Positions 1 through 8,493 are shown, counted from the first letter of the stretch. The stretch is DNA of 64,000 bases from CAYMZZ01 sp044463125 (GCA_044463125.1 JBIQMS010000002.1:62001-126000), one strand, 5' to 3'. A program made the numbers and translations. The notes: a model not told the origin generated them from the letters alone.

Positions 1-87
1 AACGCGCAGTGGAAACAGCAATTTGTGATCTTCGTCACCCTTAAACCATATCGCACCAAAATCAATTTTTGCGTCGCCTTCACCTGA
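1..87 (+). other. Possible 3' end of an upstream gene (unidentified)
   Basis: Frame 1 is open from the window edge to a TGA at 85-87, giving 28 residues that I do not recognise. The stop lies inside the strong hairpin at 77-104. It could be the C-terminus of a plus-strand gene cut by the window edge, or chance. Confidence 0.2.
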
Positions 88-104
88 GTTTACTCAGGTG
101 AAGG
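77..104. terminator. Strong hairpin, possible terminator or 5' UTR element
   Basis: A perfect 12-bp stem (CCTTCACCTGAG with its complement) closes on a TTTA loop. It lies 62 bases upstream of the first rhodanese-fusion gene. Only three T follow it on the plus strand, so it is not a textbook intrinsic terminator. It may end the gene to the left or shape the leader of the gene to the right. Confidence 0.5.
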
Positions 105-166
105 TTTGAGCGAAATCATATCGTAGAGTAGTTTGCAAAAGGGAACTTTGGATAAAATCCTTTGCC

Positions 167-1591
167 ATGCGTATAGAACAGATTTATACCGGATGCCTTG
201 CGGCAGCAGCCTATTATATTGAAAGCGACGGCGAAGCCGCCATCATCGATCCGCTTCGCGAAACACGCCCCTACATCGAAAGAGCGCAAAGGGATGGCGC
301 ACGGATTCGCTATATTTTTGAAACACATTTTCATGCCGACTTTGTGAGTGGTCATGTGGATCTGGCTTCCAAAACCGGAGCCACCATTGTATTTGGCCCC
401 ACGGCCAAACCTGGCTATAGAGTGTATGTCGCAAAAGACAATGAAGATTTTAGCCTGGGAAAAGTGAAGATAAGAGTACTGCACACACCGGGTCATACCC
501 TGGAAAGCAGCAGCTATCTTTTGTTGGATGAGGCGGGCGTGGAGAAAGCCATCTTCACGGGCGATACGCTCTTTATTGGGGATGTAGGCCGGCCCGACCT
601 GGTGCAGAAAGTAAAGGCGGATATTACACCGGAATACCTTGCCGGCCAGTTATACGATTCGCTGCGCAACAAGATCATGCCATTGCCTGATTCGCTGATT
701 GTTTATCCCGGTCACGGTGCAGGAAGTGCCTGTGGGAAAAATATGAGTAAGGAGACGACTGACACCCTGGGTCACCAGAAGCAGGTAAACTATGCCTTGC
801 GCGCGGATATGAGCCGTGATGAATTTATCAAAGCAGTGACAGAAGGGTTGGTTGAGCCTCCGCAGTATTTTCCTTCGAATGTGCTGATGAATGTGGGTGG
901 TAATGTAAGGACCATGGATGAGATAATTGCCCAGGGCAAACGCGGCCTGAATGCACGTGAGTTTGAAGCCATTTGGGAATCTGCAGATGCACTGGTACTG
1001 GATACCCGCCATCAGGATGATTTTGTAAAGGAGCATATACCCGGCTCCGTATTTATTGGTCTTGACGACAATTTTGCTCCGTGGGTGGGTACGCTGATCA
1101 CTGATCTGAAACAGCCGATTCTGTTTGTAGCTAACGAGGGTCGGGAAGAAGAAGTGGTGATGCGGCTCGCCAGAGTGGGATACGATAATACCCTGGGTTA
1201 CCTGGAAGGGGGAATCGGCACCTGGAAAGAAGGGGGCTTTGAAACCGCCAGCTTAAAAGAGATCAGTGCCAATGACCTCGCGTCTCTTTATCATGTAGCC
1301 CCGCAAGCGGTGCACCTGCTTGATGCCCGCCGCAAAAGCGAATATGAATCAGAGCATATAGTGGATGCGCAAAATTTCCCCCTGGATTTTGTGAATCAGC
1401 GCATGGAAGAGTTGAGCAGGAATAAGGAATACCATGTTCATTGCGCGGGTGGCTATCGCTCAGTGATTTTGATTTCCATCCTCAAAGCCCGCGGCTTTGA
1501 AAACCTGGTGAATATAAGAGGTGGGTTTAAAGCATTGAAAGAAACTGATCTGCCGAGAACGCAGTACCAGATTCCGACAAGTGTGTTGTGA
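167..1591 (+). CDS. Metallo-beta-lactamase fold / double rhodanese protein (persulfide dioxygenase-like), copy 1
   Basis: 474 aa with no signal peptide, so probably cytosolic. Residues 1-245 are a metallo-beta-lactamase domain with the metal-binding run H54-x-H56-x-D58 and H63, then H110 (TPGH) and D133 (TGDT), as in ETHE1/Blh-type persulfide dioxygenases. Two rhodanese domains follow. The first (about 262-355) has no active-site cysteine (VANEGREEE in its place). The second (about 370-465) keeps it at C426 in HCAGGYRS. The expected role is oxidation of glutathione- or bacillithiol-type persulfide with sulfane-sulfur transfer; the substrate is inferred. A close paralogue of nearly equal length lies at 4627-6045 on the other strand. 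The ATG start gives the family's normal N-terminus (QIYTGCL). Confidence 0.9.
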   Translation: MRIEQIYTGCLAAAAYYIESDGEAAIIDPLRETRPYIERAQRDGARIRYIFETHFHADFVSGHVDLASKTGATIVFGPTAKPGYRVYVAKDNEDFSLGKVKIRVLHTPGHTLESSSYLLLDEAGVEKAIFTGDTLFIGDVGRPDLVQKVKADITPEYLAGQLYDSLRNKIMPLPDSLIVYPGHGAGSACGKNMSKETTDTLGHQKQVNYALRADMSRDEFIKAVTEGLVEPPQYFPSNVLMNVGGNVRTMDEIIAQGKRGLNAREFEAIWESADALVLDTRHQDDFVKEHIPGSVFIGLDDNFAPWVGTLITDLKQPILFVANEGREEEVVMRLARVGYDNTLGYLEGGIGTWKEGGFETASLKEISANDLASLYHVAPQAVHLLDARRKSEYESEHIVDAQNFPLDFVNQRMEELSRNKEYHVHCAGGYRSVILISILKARGFENLVNIRGGFKALKETDLPRTQYQIPTSVL

Positions 1592-1917
1592 AGCTTAGGA
1601 TGTAGTACGTTTTACGTAGTACATATTACGTTGGGTTGAAAGTTTGGGGTTTAAGGTTTAGGGGTTTAATGTTGAATCACTTATCTGCGTTCATCTGCGA
1701 ATTAGATCTGCGTTAATCTGCGGGAAAGACTTCAGCACTCTTAACCTGTTGAAAGTTCAGGAGATTTTTCCCGCAGATTTGCGCAGATTTTTCTCGCAGA
1801 TTTTTCTCGCAGATTTACGCAGAAGCTATCCTTTAAGCAATACTATCTTTCAACTCCCTACTTACTACTTCCTACTTACTACTTCCTACTTACTACTTCC
1901 CACTCACGCCTCACGTC
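1592..1917. repeat. Intergenic repeat block with ATCTGCG palindrome (locus A)
   Basis: A gap of 326 bases between convergent genes that I read as non-coding. From left to right it holds an ACGTAGTACGT/ACGTTTTACG stretch (1602-1632), GTTTAAGGTTTAGG words (1645-1672), an ATCTGCG palindrome (1683-1824; left arm four TCTGCG, right arm CGCAGA units, core around CTTCAGCACT/AGTTCAGGAG), then mirrored CTTACTACTTCC and CTCACGATTCACG words up to and into the tlpA-like stop codon. The overall symmetry suggests a long folded 3' region shared by both transcripts. Confidence 0.8.
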
Positions 1918-2454
1918 TCACGATTCACGTGCTCTCACGCCCCCGAGCATTTCCACAAATCGGGGTTGATCATAATTGTCTGCCCGGTCGCGACGGAAGA
2001 TGAGTTCGCCTTTTTCATCAAAAATATAAGTAACGGGTATGCCCTGGGTTTGAAAGAGCTGGGGCAGGGGCCCCGCTGGGGCATAGATGGGCAGACTTAA
2101 GGAAGTTTGCTTCGCATACTCTTTCGCTTTTTCAAAATCTTCATCCAGTGAAAGCATTACAAAAACTGCTTTATTGCTGTCAACAGCACTGGCCAGTTTT
2201 TGAATGGAGGGCATTTCGGCGCGGCAGGGTGGGCACCAGGTAGCCCAGAGATTAACGAATACTTTTTTCCCCTTCAAACTGGAGAGGTTAATGATTTTGC
2301 CAGACTCATCCCGCAGGGCGAAGGAAGGCATGCTGGGCGCTATGTTGCGAATTGGCGTATTGCTGGCAGGTGTTTCTTCAGCGTTATTGCAGCTTATTGC
2401 CACAGTTATTAACAGGAACACGGCAGCGAAGAATAATTGAAAAGATTTTTTCAT
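1918..2454 (-). CDS. TlpA-family thioredoxin-like lipoprotein
   Basis: 178 aa. The N-terminus (MKKSFQLFF...VAISC22) is a lipoprotein signal with the lipid cysteine at C22, so the protein should face the periplasm. The thioredoxin fold carries WCPPC with the redox cysteines C74 and C77, as in TlpA/ResA-type reductases that keep periplasmic thiols, often in cytochrome or copper-protein maturation, reduced. It is last in the minus-strand series starting at 6045, 17 bases after the DUF202 gene. The final residues (VRARES) are encoded by the intergenic repeat word GTGAATCGTGAG, so the natural C-terminus has been remodelled by the repeat. Confidence 0.9.
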   Translation of the reverse strand: MKKSFQLFFAAVFLLITVAISCNNAEETPASNTPIRNIAPSMPSFALRDESGKIINLSSLKGKKVFVNLWATWCPPCRAEMPSIQKLASAVDSNKAVFVMLSLDEDFEKAKEYAKQTSLSLPIYAPAGPLPQLFQTQGIPVTYIFDEKGELIFRRDRADNYDQPRFVEMLGGVRARES

Positions 2455-2471
2455 AATCAGGGTATCAATTG

Positions 2472-2792
2472 TCAGATTTCAAAATCATCTTCCTCATCCA
2501 GTTTATAATCGCCAATATGGCGGAGGGTACTTTTCAGTTTTTTCTTCATCCGGTAAAATTTGCGCAAGCCTATGGTAAGGATCAGCAATGCGATGGCAAA
2601 GAATACCAGCTCGATGATCCAGCTATACCGGATTTTAAAAAGACTGAAAACGGTAAGCCCCGCTACGGCGAAATAGAGGGAGGTGCGAATAAAAGAGAGC
2701 AATGTGCGATCGTTCGCCATTTCGGTGCGATCGATCGCCAATTGCTCCCGGAGGATCAGATCCTTATTGATCTTTTTTTCGGTACTGTTCAA
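2472..2792 (-). CDS. DUF202 (YidH-type) small membrane protein
   Basis: 106 aa. The sequence around LAIDRTEMANDRTLLSFIRTSL is the DUF202 signature, followed by two hydrophobic segments (about 44-62 and 68-86) and an acidic tail. The family is uncharacterised. It lies between the Dps-like and TlpA-like genes on the same strand with short gaps, so it probably belongs to their transcription unit. Confidence 0.85.
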   Translation of the reverse strand: MNSTEKKINKDLILREQLAIDRTEMANDRTLLSFIRTSLYFAVAGLTVFSLFKIRYSWIIELVFFAIALLILTIGLRKFYRMKKKLKSTLRHIGDYKLDEEDDFEI

Positions 2793-2837
2793 GCGGAAAA
2801 TTTACGCCAAACCTAATTCATTTCTGTTAATCCGCTA

Positions 2838-3314
2838 TTATTTACCCAGGTAAGCGGAATACATCCATACTTCCTTTTCCTGCTGGCGTATATAATCACT
2901 CATCAGGGCGTTGGTGCCCTCGTCATTAGATTCGGCCGAAAGCTCCAGCAACTCCCTTTCGAGCTCCAGCACTGTCTTATAGGCATCCAGCACCGACTGC
3001 ACGGCTTCCTTTCCATCACTGATATTGGTCTGCTCGCTGATGCTGCTATCTTTCAAAAACTGACTGAAGGAATGGCTGGGCGTTTGTCCCAGGGTCAGTA
3101 TCCGCTCGGCCACTTCATCGATCTTAACCTGCAGGTCGGTATAGAGCTCTTCAAACTTGGCATGCAGCTCAAAGAATTTTTCTCCCTTGATATTCCAGTG
3201 AAACCCGCGGCTATTGATATAAAACAATTGCAGGTTGGCCAGCAGGAGGTTCAACTTTGCTGCAAGGCTTGCGGAATCTTTCTTATCTAATCCAATCTTG
3301 GTGGTCTGTTTCAT
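2838..3314 (-). CDS. dps: Dps-family ferritin-like DNA protection protein
   Basis: 158 aa, typical Dps length. The intersubunit ferroxidase residues are visible as H39, H51, D66 and E70 (GFHWN...LH...KIDEVAE), with the spacing of classical Dps (H, +12 H, +15 D, +4 E). Expected role: a cytoplasmic dodecamer that oxidises Fe(II) with peroxide and stores it, protecting DNA. It sits downstream of the YeeE/YedE-type transporter genes and upstream of DUF202 on the same strand, tying oxidative defence to the sulfur genes. Confidence 0.92.
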   Translation of the reverse strand: MKQTTKIGLDKKDSASLAAKLNLLLANLQLFYINSRGFHWNIKGEKFFELHAKFEELYTDLQVKIDEVAERILTLGQTPSHSFSQFLKDSSISEQTNISDGKEAVQSVLDAYKTVLELERELLELSAESNDEGTNALMSDYIRQQEKEVWMYSAYLGK

Positions 3315-3371
3315 TATCTTTCGTTTTAATAGTGAACAATCAGGATTCCTGTAGGGCCTTAACCGGGAAGC

Positions 3372-3884
3372 TTAATGCGGCAGTTTATGCCGGAAGCGGC
3401 CATACACCCAGGTGCCGGCAATCGCACTCAGTAAAGTTACGCTTATGACCAATGCACCTGTTCCTATCTGTGCAAAAAGCGGTCCTGGGCATGCACCGGT
3501 GAGCGCCCATCCTAGTCCAAATATCAATCCGCCATAGATCTGACCCTTATTGAATTTTTTGGGTTCTATACGGATGGTTTCACCTTCCATGGATTTGGCC
3601 TTGTATTTCTTGATCAGCCAAACGCTGATCATTCCTACCACGATAGCGGATCCAATTACGCCATACATGTGAAAACTCTGAAAGCGAAACATCTCCTGAA
3701 TACGGAACCAGGAAATGATCTCCGCTTTCACGAAGATGATACCAAAAGCGATGCCGAGCAATCCGTATTTGATATTGGTCCAAACGGGCTTATCCAATCG
3801 GCTTTCGTTCACGCACATCGCGTTTTCCGAGCGTACTTCGTAGTCGGTATTCGGAATGGTTCTTTGTTCTGTTATTGAAGACAT
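3372..3884 (-). CDS. YeeE/YedE-family transporter half (DUF6691-like)
   Basis: 170 aa with about four membrane segments and a C-terminal GACPGPLFAQIG motif carrying a conserved cysteine. This is the shorter half of the split YeeE/YedE transporters related to the thiosulfate transporter TsuA. The partner half is immediately upstream at 3936-4526. Together they probably import thiosulfate or a related sulfur species for the rhodanese proteins; the substrate is inferred from family and context. Confidence 0.85.
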   Translation of the reverse strand: MSSITEQRTIPNTDYEVRSENAMCVNESRLDKPVWTNIKYGLLGIAFGIIFVKAEIISWFRIQEMFRFQSFHMYGVIGSAIVVGMISVWLIKKYKAKSMEGETIRIEPKKFNKGQIYGGLIFGLGWALTGACPGPLFAQIGTGALVISVTLLSAIAGTWVYGRFRHKLPH

Positions 3885-3935
3885 TTAATTCGGTTAATTG
3901 TTCAAAATATGTTTTCAGCGACAATTTTTATTCAT

Positions 3936-4526
3936 TTACAAGCGCAGGATGGCGGGCAGAATAAAGTTGGCCATCAAAATGCCGCCTACCATAAAGCAGC
4001 AGGTAGCAATTACAGAAGGCCATTGCAGGTTGCTGATGCCCATGATGGCGTGGCCTGATGTGCAGCCGCCCGCATAGCGAGTGCCAAAACCTACCAGGAA
4101 ACCACCGGCCACCATTAGTATCAGGCCACGGGGGCCCAACAGTTCATTCCAGTTAAAAAGATCCTGGGGAACAATACTTTCATAATTGGTAACGCCATAG
4201 CCCGCCAGTTCGCTGGCAAGGTTGGGATGCACTTCAACGGGGTTGGGATTGGCTATCCAAACGCTGGCGATAATGCCGCCGACAAGAATACCTGCTACAA
4301 AAAACAGGTTCCAGAGTTCCTTTTTCCAATCGTATTGGAAAAAGGGAATTTTGGCGGGAATGCAGGCCGCGCACATATGACGCAGGGAAGAAGAAATGCC
4401 AAAGGATTTATTGCCCAGCAACAAGAGCGCGGGAACAGTTAATCCGATCAGTGGCCCGGCTATATACCAGGGCCAGGGTGAGCTAAACATATTTTTTATA
4501 GTTGTTTTGAATGAAGGGTAGGACAC
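3936..4526 (-). CDS. YeeE/YedE-family sulfur transporter half (TsuA-like)
   Basis: 196 aa, several membrane helices, with the hallmark GGCTSGH cysteine motif near residue 155 and GFGTRYAGG before it. In TsuA such cysteines relay thiosulfate through the pore. It is separated by 51 bases from the second half and by 100 bases from the upstream rhodanese-fusion gene; that upstream gap holds a hairpin (4543-4571). Likely acts with the 170-aa partner as one transporter. Confidence 0.88.
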   Translation of the reverse strand: MSYPSFKTTIKNMFSSPWPWYIAGPLIGLTVPALLLLGNKSFGISSSLRHMCAACIPAKIPFFQYDWKKELWNLFFVAGILVGGIIASVWIANPNPVEVHPNLASELAGYGVTNYESIVPQDLFNWNELLGPRGLILMVAGGFLVGFGTRYAGGCTSGHAIMGISNLQWPSVIATCCFMVGGILMANFILPAILRL

Positions 4527-4542
4527 AAATCTGCCGGTAGAA

Positions 4543-4571
4543 CCGGTTCATACTGCAAAGGGATGAACCGG
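4543..4571. promoter_or_regulatory. Hairpin between rhodanese-fusion and transporter genes
   Basis: A perfect 9-bp inverted repeat (CCGGTTCAT ... ATGAACCGG) with an 11-base loop. No T-run follows in the minus-strand direction, so it looks more like an mRNA processing or stability element than a terminator. Confidence 0.45.
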
Positions 4572-4626
4572 CTCCGGCATGATTTATTGATCCTCAGAAA
4601 GCGCTATTTGTAGTTCTCTTTAGCCG

Positions 4627-6045
4627 TCAAAGGAGGGTAGTGGGACATACATAATCGGTAATCTCAAACTTACCTGCTTCTTTCAGGGCTTTGAAACCGC
4701 CTTTCACGTCTATCAGTTTATCAAATCCTCTTGCACGCAGGATGGAGTTGAAGACCATGGAACGATAACCACCGGCACAGTGCACGTAGTAGGTTTTGTC
4801 CTTATCGATCTTTGCCATTTGATCGTTGATAAAATCAAGGGGCGTATTTTCGGCATTTACCAGGTGCTCGCTCAGGTATTCGCTGTTTTTCCGTACGTCA
4901 AGAATATTCAACTCATCCTTTTCCATGCGTTTGGCCAGTTCTTCGGCGCTGATGGATTCAATCTGATCCACTTCCTTTCCGGCCTCGGCCCAGGCTTCAA
5001 AACCTCCGGCCAGGTAACCAATGGTGTGATCATAGCCCACGCGAGCGAGGCGTGTTATCACTTCTTCTTCCCGGCCCTTGTCGGCAACGATAAGGAGTTC
5101 CTGGCGAATATCGGGAATCATTGCCCCAACCCAGGGAGCGAAAGAACCGTCGATACCGATATTGATGGAGTTAGGCACAAATCCTTTTGCAAATGTTTGC
5201 GGATCGCGCGTATCCAATACCAGGGCACCTGTTTCATTTGCTGCGGTTTCAAAGGCTTCGGGGCTCAGGGCATGCTGACCGCGCTCCAGAACTTTATCAA
5301 TGCTTTCATAGCCCTGGATATTCATCATTACGTTGAGCGGGAAATAAGCGGGAGGCGCTACAAGGCCTGTTGTTACTTCCTTGATAAACTCATCGCGGGT
5401 CATATCCTTCCGCAATGCATAGTTATGCAGCTTCTGATTACCCAGTGTATCGGAAGTTTCCTTGCTCATATTCTTGCCACAAGCACTGCCGGCGCCATGG
5501 GCGGGATATACAATTACATCATCGGGCAGGGTCATGATCTTGTTGCGTAAGCTATCGAAAAGATGACCAGCCAGCTTATCCTGCGTAAGGTCCGAAGCTA
5601 CTTTCTGCGCCAGGTCGGGACGACCCACATCGCCAATGAAGAGTGTGTCGCCCGAGAAGAGGGCCGTTTCTTTCCCTTTTTCATCAATCAACAGGTAGCA
5701 GGTGCTTTCCATGGTATGGCCAGGCGTGTGCAACACACGCAATTTGATCTTACCTACTTTTAGTTCCTCACCGTCTTTGGCGATATAGGCATCAAATTCG
5801 GGCTTGGCCATGGGACCATACACAATGGGCGCGCCCGTTTTCTTGCTGAGGTCCAGGTGCCCGCTCACAAAGTCGGCATGGAAATGCGTTTCCAGCACGT
5901 ACTTGATTTTCGCTTTGTTTTGTTCAGCCTTCTCAATATAGGGCTGCACTTCGCGCAGGGGGTCAATCACCACGGCTTCGCCGTCGCTCTCAATATAATA
6001 AGCACCCTGTGCCAAACATCCGGTATAAATTTGTTCCACTTTCAT
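4627..6045 (-). CDS. Metallo-beta-lactamase fold / double rhodanese protein (persulfide dioxygenase-like), copy 2
   Basis: 472 aa, colinear with the protein at 167-1591 and very similar throughout. It has the same metal ligands (H54, H56, D58, H63), a first rhodanese domain lacking the catalytic cysteine (VADKGREEE) and an active second one with C423 in HCAGGYRS. It is first of a minus-strand series running through the two transporter halves, Dps, DUF202 and TlpA. Upstream lie a good TAnnTTTG element and a Crp/Fnr-type palindrome at a class II activator distance. Inferred role: disposal of sulfane sulfur delivered by the transporter. Confidence 0.92.
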   Translation of the reverse strand: MKVEQIYTGCLAQGAYYIESDGEAVVIDPLREVQPYIEKAEQNKAKIKYVLETHFHADFVSGHLDLSKKTGAPIVYGPMAKPEFDAYIAKDGEELKVGKIKLRVLHTPGHTMESTCYLLIDEKGKETALFSGDTLFIGDVGRPDLAQKVASDLTQDKLAGHLFDSLRNKIMTLPDDVIVYPAHGAGSACGKNMSKETSDTLGNQKLHNYALRKDMTRDEFIKEVTTGLVAPPAYFPLNVMMNIQGYESIDKVLERGQHALSPEAFETAANETGALVLDTRDPQTFAKGFVPNSINIGIDGSFAPWVGAMIPDIRQELLIVADKGREEEVITRLARVGYDHTIGYLAGGFEAWAEAGKEVDQIESISAEELAKRMEKDELNILDVRKNSEYLSEHLVNAENTPLDFINDQMAKIDKDKTYYVHCAGGYRSMVFNSILRARGFDKLIDVKGGFKALKEAGKFEITDYVCPTTLL

Positions 6046-6070
6046 ATGCGGTAATTTTCGTTTTGAAAGT

Positions 6071-6078
6071 CAAAATTA
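6071..6078 (-). promoter_or_regulatory. -7 promoter element (TAATTTTG) for the sulfur cluster
   Basis: On the minus strand the sequence reads TAATTTTG, an exact match to the Bacteroidota -7 consensus TAnnTTTG. It ends 26 bases before the start codon at 6045. I see no convincing -33 TTG at normal spacing, as would suit an activator-dependent promoter. Confidence 0.5.
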
Positions 6079-6100
6079 AGGGAGGGTAGAGGGCTGGGAA

Positions 6101-6114
6101 GTGACTGGAATCAC
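6101..6114. promoter_or_regulatory. Crp/Fnr-type binding site
   Basis: GTGAC-N4-ATCAC matches the Crp/Fnr layout TTGAT-N4-ATCAA (TGA...TCA core, 4-base centre). Its centre lies about 42 bases upstream of the start predicted from the TAATTTTG element, the classical class II activator position. The Crp/Fnr gene is about 190 bases away at 6303-6932. Confidence 0.5.
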
Positions 6115-6121
6115 AGAGAGG

Positions 6122-6302
6122 GAAGTTATAAGTTATAAGTTTTAAGTTATAAGTGCAGCAGGTTGATGTTCGATTTATGCCTGGCGAGATGGAATTGAAT
6201 TCCATTGCCAATTGAATTTCAAAAAACTGCAATTATTCAATAAATAGAACACATAACTTAAAACTTAAAACTTAAAACTTACAACTTACAACTTAAAACT
6301 TA
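6122..6302. repeat. Mirrored AAGTTATAAG repeat words
   Basis: GTTATAAGTTATAAGTTTTAAG (6124-6152) is mirrored by repeated ACTTAAAACTTAAAAC and ACTTACAAC words (6250-6302), enclosing a small GGAATTGAATTCC palindrome near 6191-6203. No coding potential seen. Confidence 0.65.
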
Positions 6303-6932
6303 TCACCTATAACTTCCCTTCCACTCAATCATATTCCTGTGCAAACTCACCAATCCCCTTTGCTCCATTTTTTTCAACAGTCTTGAAATAACTTCTCTTG
6401 AACTATTCAGGTCTTCGGCTATTTGCTGATGCGATAGTTCTATATGGCTTTTGCCGGTGGCCTGCATATGTCTTTGCAGGTAGAATTCCAGCCTTTCATC
6501 CATGTTGCGGAAAGCAATATTATCAATCACGGTCAGCAGTTCGTCGAAGCGGCTGCGATAGGTACGAATTACAAACTGGTACCAGCTTTTGTATTTGTTC
6601 ATCAGCTCATCCATGAGCTGTATGGGCAGCATCAGCAGTTCGGTATCTTCTTCGGCCCTTGCCATCACTTCGCTGGCTTCGGATTGCACCGCGCAGATCA
6701 TGGATACCGCGCAGGCTTCGCCGGGTTGAAGGTAATACATCAGGAATTCGCCGCCTTCCTCATTTTCCCGGTAGATTTTTACGCGACCCTCGAGCACGAG
6801 TACGGTGGAGCGGATATATTGCCCCTTTCGCATGATCACTTCTCCGGCTTTATAGGATTTAAAGCTCGATTCGCGTTCCATGATGCTGATCAGCTCCGGC
6901 TCAAATTGCGGGAATAGTTTTTTCCAATCCAT
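6303..6932 (-). CDS. Crp/Fnr-family transcriptional regulator
   Basis: 209 aa. The N-terminal half is a cyclic-nucleotide-binding-type beta barrel (about 25-115), followed by a dimerisation helix and a C-terminal winged helix with HQQIAEDLNSSREVISRLLKKM as the recognition region. There is no N-terminal cysteine cluster of the Fnr type, so it is not an obvious oxygen-sensing Fe-S protein; the effector is unknown. It starts 6 bases after murF and may be co-transcribed with it. A matching palindrome lies upstream of the sulfur cluster and another near the nos genes. Confidence 0.9.
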   Translation of the reverse strand: MDWKKLFPQFEPELISIMERESSFKSYKAGEVIMRKGQYIRSTVLVLEGRVKIYRENEEGGEFLMYYLQPGEACAVSMICAVQSEASEVMARAEEDTELLMLPIQLMDELMNKYKSWYQFVIRTYRSRFDELLTVIDNIAFRNMDERLEFYLQRHMQATGKSHIELSHQQIAEDLNSSREVISRLLKKMEQRGLVSLHRNMIEWKGSYR

Positions 6933-6938
6933 CTGTTA

Positions 6939-8225
6939 TCAGGCTTTTAGTACTGTTTCCATTTGCATTGAGCGGCTGCCCTTGATCAGCACCCTTGCGG
7001 GAGGCAGATTGGCCTGCTGCCACCATTGGCGCGCGGCTTCCGCATTATCAAAACGAAGATAGGGGTGTGAAAGTTTTTGAAAATCGCCACCCACCAGGGC
7101 CACGGCATCCCAGTGGCTTTGGCCTATCAGGTCAATAATGCCCTGGTGCTCTGCCAGGCTTTCCTCGCCCAGCTCGGCCATGGCGCCCAGTATCAGCACT
7201 TTATGTGCCGCCTGTGTGCGGGCCAGGTTCTCAATGGCCAGCCGCATACTGCTGGGGTTGGCATTGTAGGCATCAAGAATTATTTCGTGTGGGCCGTATT
7301 TCAGCAACTGCGACCGGCTATTGGAAGGCACATAATTTTCCAACGCCTCTTTGATGTCGTTTAGACTAACACCGAAATGAAGGCCCACAGCCGCTGCAGC
7401 CATCAGGTTGGGCAGGTTATAGGCACCCACCAGTTGGGTCTGCACGTCCACTTTTTCCGAGCCATGTTGCAACGAAGCATGCAGGAAAGGGTCTCCCTGC
7501 AATAATGTTCCTTTCACAAACAGATCATCCCCCGTACCATATTTTATGATATTTGGAATTCCCTGGCTCATTTCCTGAAGGTAATCATAATCCCAGTTTA
7601 CGAAAACCAAGCCATCGGGTCTGGTGCGCAGGTAGTCGAAGAGCTCACCCTTGCCTTTGCGCACGCCTTCGAGCCCGCCAAAGCCCTCGAGGTGTGCCTT
7701 ACCCACATTGGTGATCAGGCCATGCGAGGGCTCGGTATGCGTGCAGTAGGCGGCAATTTCACGTTGATGATTAGCGCCCATTTCTACCACCGCCATTTCC
7801 GCATCGGGCTTCACTTTCAGCAGTGTGAGTGGAATGCCGATATGATTATTGAGATTGCCTTCGGTGGTATATGTACGGTATTTCTTGGATAACACCGCAT
7901 GTACCAGTTCCTTGGTGGTGGTTTTGCCATTGCTCCCCGTAATGGCGATAAATGGGATGGACAATTGACGGCGATGATGCAGCGCCAGTTGTTGCAGGGT
8001 TTGCAACACATCATTCACCAGAATGGTCTTACCCGGAATGGCATAAGCCTCCTCATCAATTATGGCATAAGCGGCACCGGCTTCCAGCGCCTGTGCGGCA
8101 AACTGGTTACCATTGAAGTGGGCACCCTTCAGGGCAAAAAACAAATCACCCAATTTCAATTTGCGCGTATCGGTTTGTACGGAAGGATGGGTGAGGAAGA
8201 TTTTATATAGGTCGTTGGAGAACAT
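6939..8225 (-). CDS. murF: UDP-N-acetylmuramoyl-tripeptide--D-alanyl-D-alanine ligase
   Basis: 428 aa, usual MurF length. The Mur ligase ATP loop GSNGKTTT is at 97-104, followed by NNHIGIPLTLL and EMGANHQREI typical of MurF. It adds D-Ala-D-Ala to UDP-MurNAc-tripeptide in the cytoplasm, completing the peptidoglycan precursor. It stands apart from other mur genes here and is followed at 6 bases by the Crp/Fnr gene. Confidence 0.95.
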   Translation of the reverse strand: MFSNDLYKIFLTHPSVQTDTRKLKLGDLFFALKGAHFNGNQFAAQALEAGAAYAIIDEEAYAIPGKTILVNDVLQTLQQLALHHRRQLSIPFIAITGSNGKTTTKELVHAVLSKKYRTYTTEGNLNNHIGIPLTLLKVKPDAEMAVVEMGANHQREIAAYCTHTEPSHGLITNVGKAHLEGFGGLEGVRKGKGELFDYLRTRPDGLVFVNWDYDYLQEMSQGIPNIIKYGTGDDLFVKGTLLQGDPFLHASLQHGSEKVDVQTQLVGAYNLPNLMAAAAVGLHFGVSLNDIKEALENYVPSNSRSQLLKYGPHEIILDAYNANPSSMRLAIENLARTQAAHKVLILGAMAELGEESLAEHQGIIDLIGQSHWDAVALVGGDFQKLSHPYLRFDNAEAARQWWQQANLPPARVLIKGSRSMQMETVLKA

Positions 8226-8493
8226 TTTTTGGGTTTTACGTTTTACGTAGTACGTAATACGTTTTTTTGTTTAGGGTTTAAGGTTTAAAGAATTGCATTT
8301 TTCTTTCAATTTGCGACGCAACGTCTCATTGGTAAAGTTACAAGCCAGTGTCGAAAAAGAAGGTATTCCTTTCATGTTGCCTCATGCGTAAAACAATCTC
8401 CGTACAATCACCTGCTTGCAACTACCCACTAACTACTTCAAACTTACCATTAAACCCAAAAACGTACTGCGTATAACGTAAAACGTATTACGT
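8226..8493. repeat. Intergenic mirrored ACGTATTACGT repeats
   Basis: Between murF and gldJ. ACGTTTTACGTAGTACGTAATACG (8233-8262) and GTTTAGGGTTTAAGG words on the left face CTACCCACTAACTACTT, CATTAAACCC and ACGTATAACGTAAAACGT (8425-8493) on the right. The middle (about 8290-8420) shows no gene, RNA or motif that I recognise. Confidence 0.7.

Noticed and set aside
1683..1824. Regularly spaced TCTGCG units as a possible CRISPR array
   Set aside because: The repeat unit is only 6-8 bases, spacers are short and AT-rich, the arms are inverted and there are no cas genes in the window.
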